Shown in pieces: positions 7,482 through 7,673 of a stretch of DNA of 7,673 bases. Both the position numbers and the translations under genes were made by a program. Source of the stretch: an uncultured Flammeovirgaceae bacterium (GTDB lineage Bacteria; Bacteroidota; Bacteroidia; Cytophagales; Cyclobacteriaceae); the NCBI GenBank assembly GCA_946480685.1, contig CAMLLI010000174.1, positions 1 to 7,673 on the forward strand. The letters run 5' to 3'. Numbering within the stretch: position 1 is the first letter of the stretch; the number at the start of each line of letters is the position of its first letter. The notes under the pieces were generated by a model. It made no database searches and was not told the origin of the DNA. It saw nothing but the letters and a program-made list of their open reading frames with translations.

Positions 7482-7673
7482 TGGCTTGTAATAAACAGCT
7501 AACAACCACAAGCCTGTAACCAAAAACTTATCCGGTAGTTATACCGATATATATACCTATATTAATAATCGTTGCTATTAAATAAGAACGTAAATTCAGC
7601 AATCACAACTAGCAGCTGGCAGCCAGAAGCCACTAGTGTCCGGGGAAAAGTATAGAAAAAAATTAAGCGGGAT

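Larger units (their letters stand above)
7311..7673. repeat. Non-coding block of nested inverted and direct repeats
   Basis: No credible gene is present in these 363 bases. The block is full of short GCTGC/GGCT-type words on both strands. Its ends are imperfect inverted copies: 7317-7343 (CTACTGGCTAC then GCTGCTGGCTGC) and 7609-7636, whose complement begins CTAGTGGCTTC and continues GCTGCCAGCTGC. Internal parts include direct copies of AGCTGCTGGCT (7329-7339, 7439-7449) and of AGCTGCGAG (7364-7372, 7378-7386). Further inverted pairs are TTTTGGTT (7449-7456) with AACCAAAA (7518-7525), and GGCTTGT (7483-7489) with ACAAGCC (7508-7514). The arrangement resembles a degraded, folded intergenic repeat or a MITE-like element, but no transposase or target duplication is visible. 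No U-tract intrinsic terminator for the operon is evident. Confidence 0.7.

Noticed and set aside
7311..7673. CRISPR array or transposon in the repeat block
   Set aside because: Repeats are short, unevenly spaced and mixed in type; there are no regular spacers, no transposase and no visible target-site duplication.

Overview
The window looks like a piece of a glycan-utilisation locus from a Bacteroidota genome, probably a free-living Cytophagales or Chitinophagales type (the order is a guess). The evidence is a SusC/RagA-type TonB-dependent transporter with the phylum's characteristic N-terminal carboxypeptidase-like domain, genes without clear Shine-Dalgarno sequences, and a LacI-family regulator beside a xylan-side-chain hydrolase.

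Layout. Positions 1-2981 on the minus strand hold the first 993 codons of a susC-like gene whose C-terminal end lies outside the window. No stop interrupts it, and it is the largest coding feature here. Positions 2982-3297 are a divergent control region with three LacI-type operator candidates: one close to the susC start and two sharing a 13-base identical core. On the plus strand follow a LacI-family regulator (3298-4323), a GH67 alpha-glucuronidase with a signal peptide (4354-6531) and a classical short-chain dehydrogenase (6561-7310). The gaps are 30 and 29 bases, so they are probably one operon with the regulator first. From 7311 to the end there is no credible gene, but there is a dense block of nested inverted and direct repeats.

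Proposed function. The outer-membrane transporter imports xylan-derived oligosaccharides. The GH67 enzyme, probably periplasmic, removes (4-O-methyl-)glucuronic acid from them. The SDR may reduce or oxidise a uronate-derived sugar, and the LacI protein probably controls both divergent units through the operators. Only the families and the layout are visible in the sequence; substrate and regulatory logic are inferred. I see no new defence system or mobile system. The most unusual signals are a strong excess of TATA and especially GGTATA across genes and spacers, and the structured repeat block at the right end.
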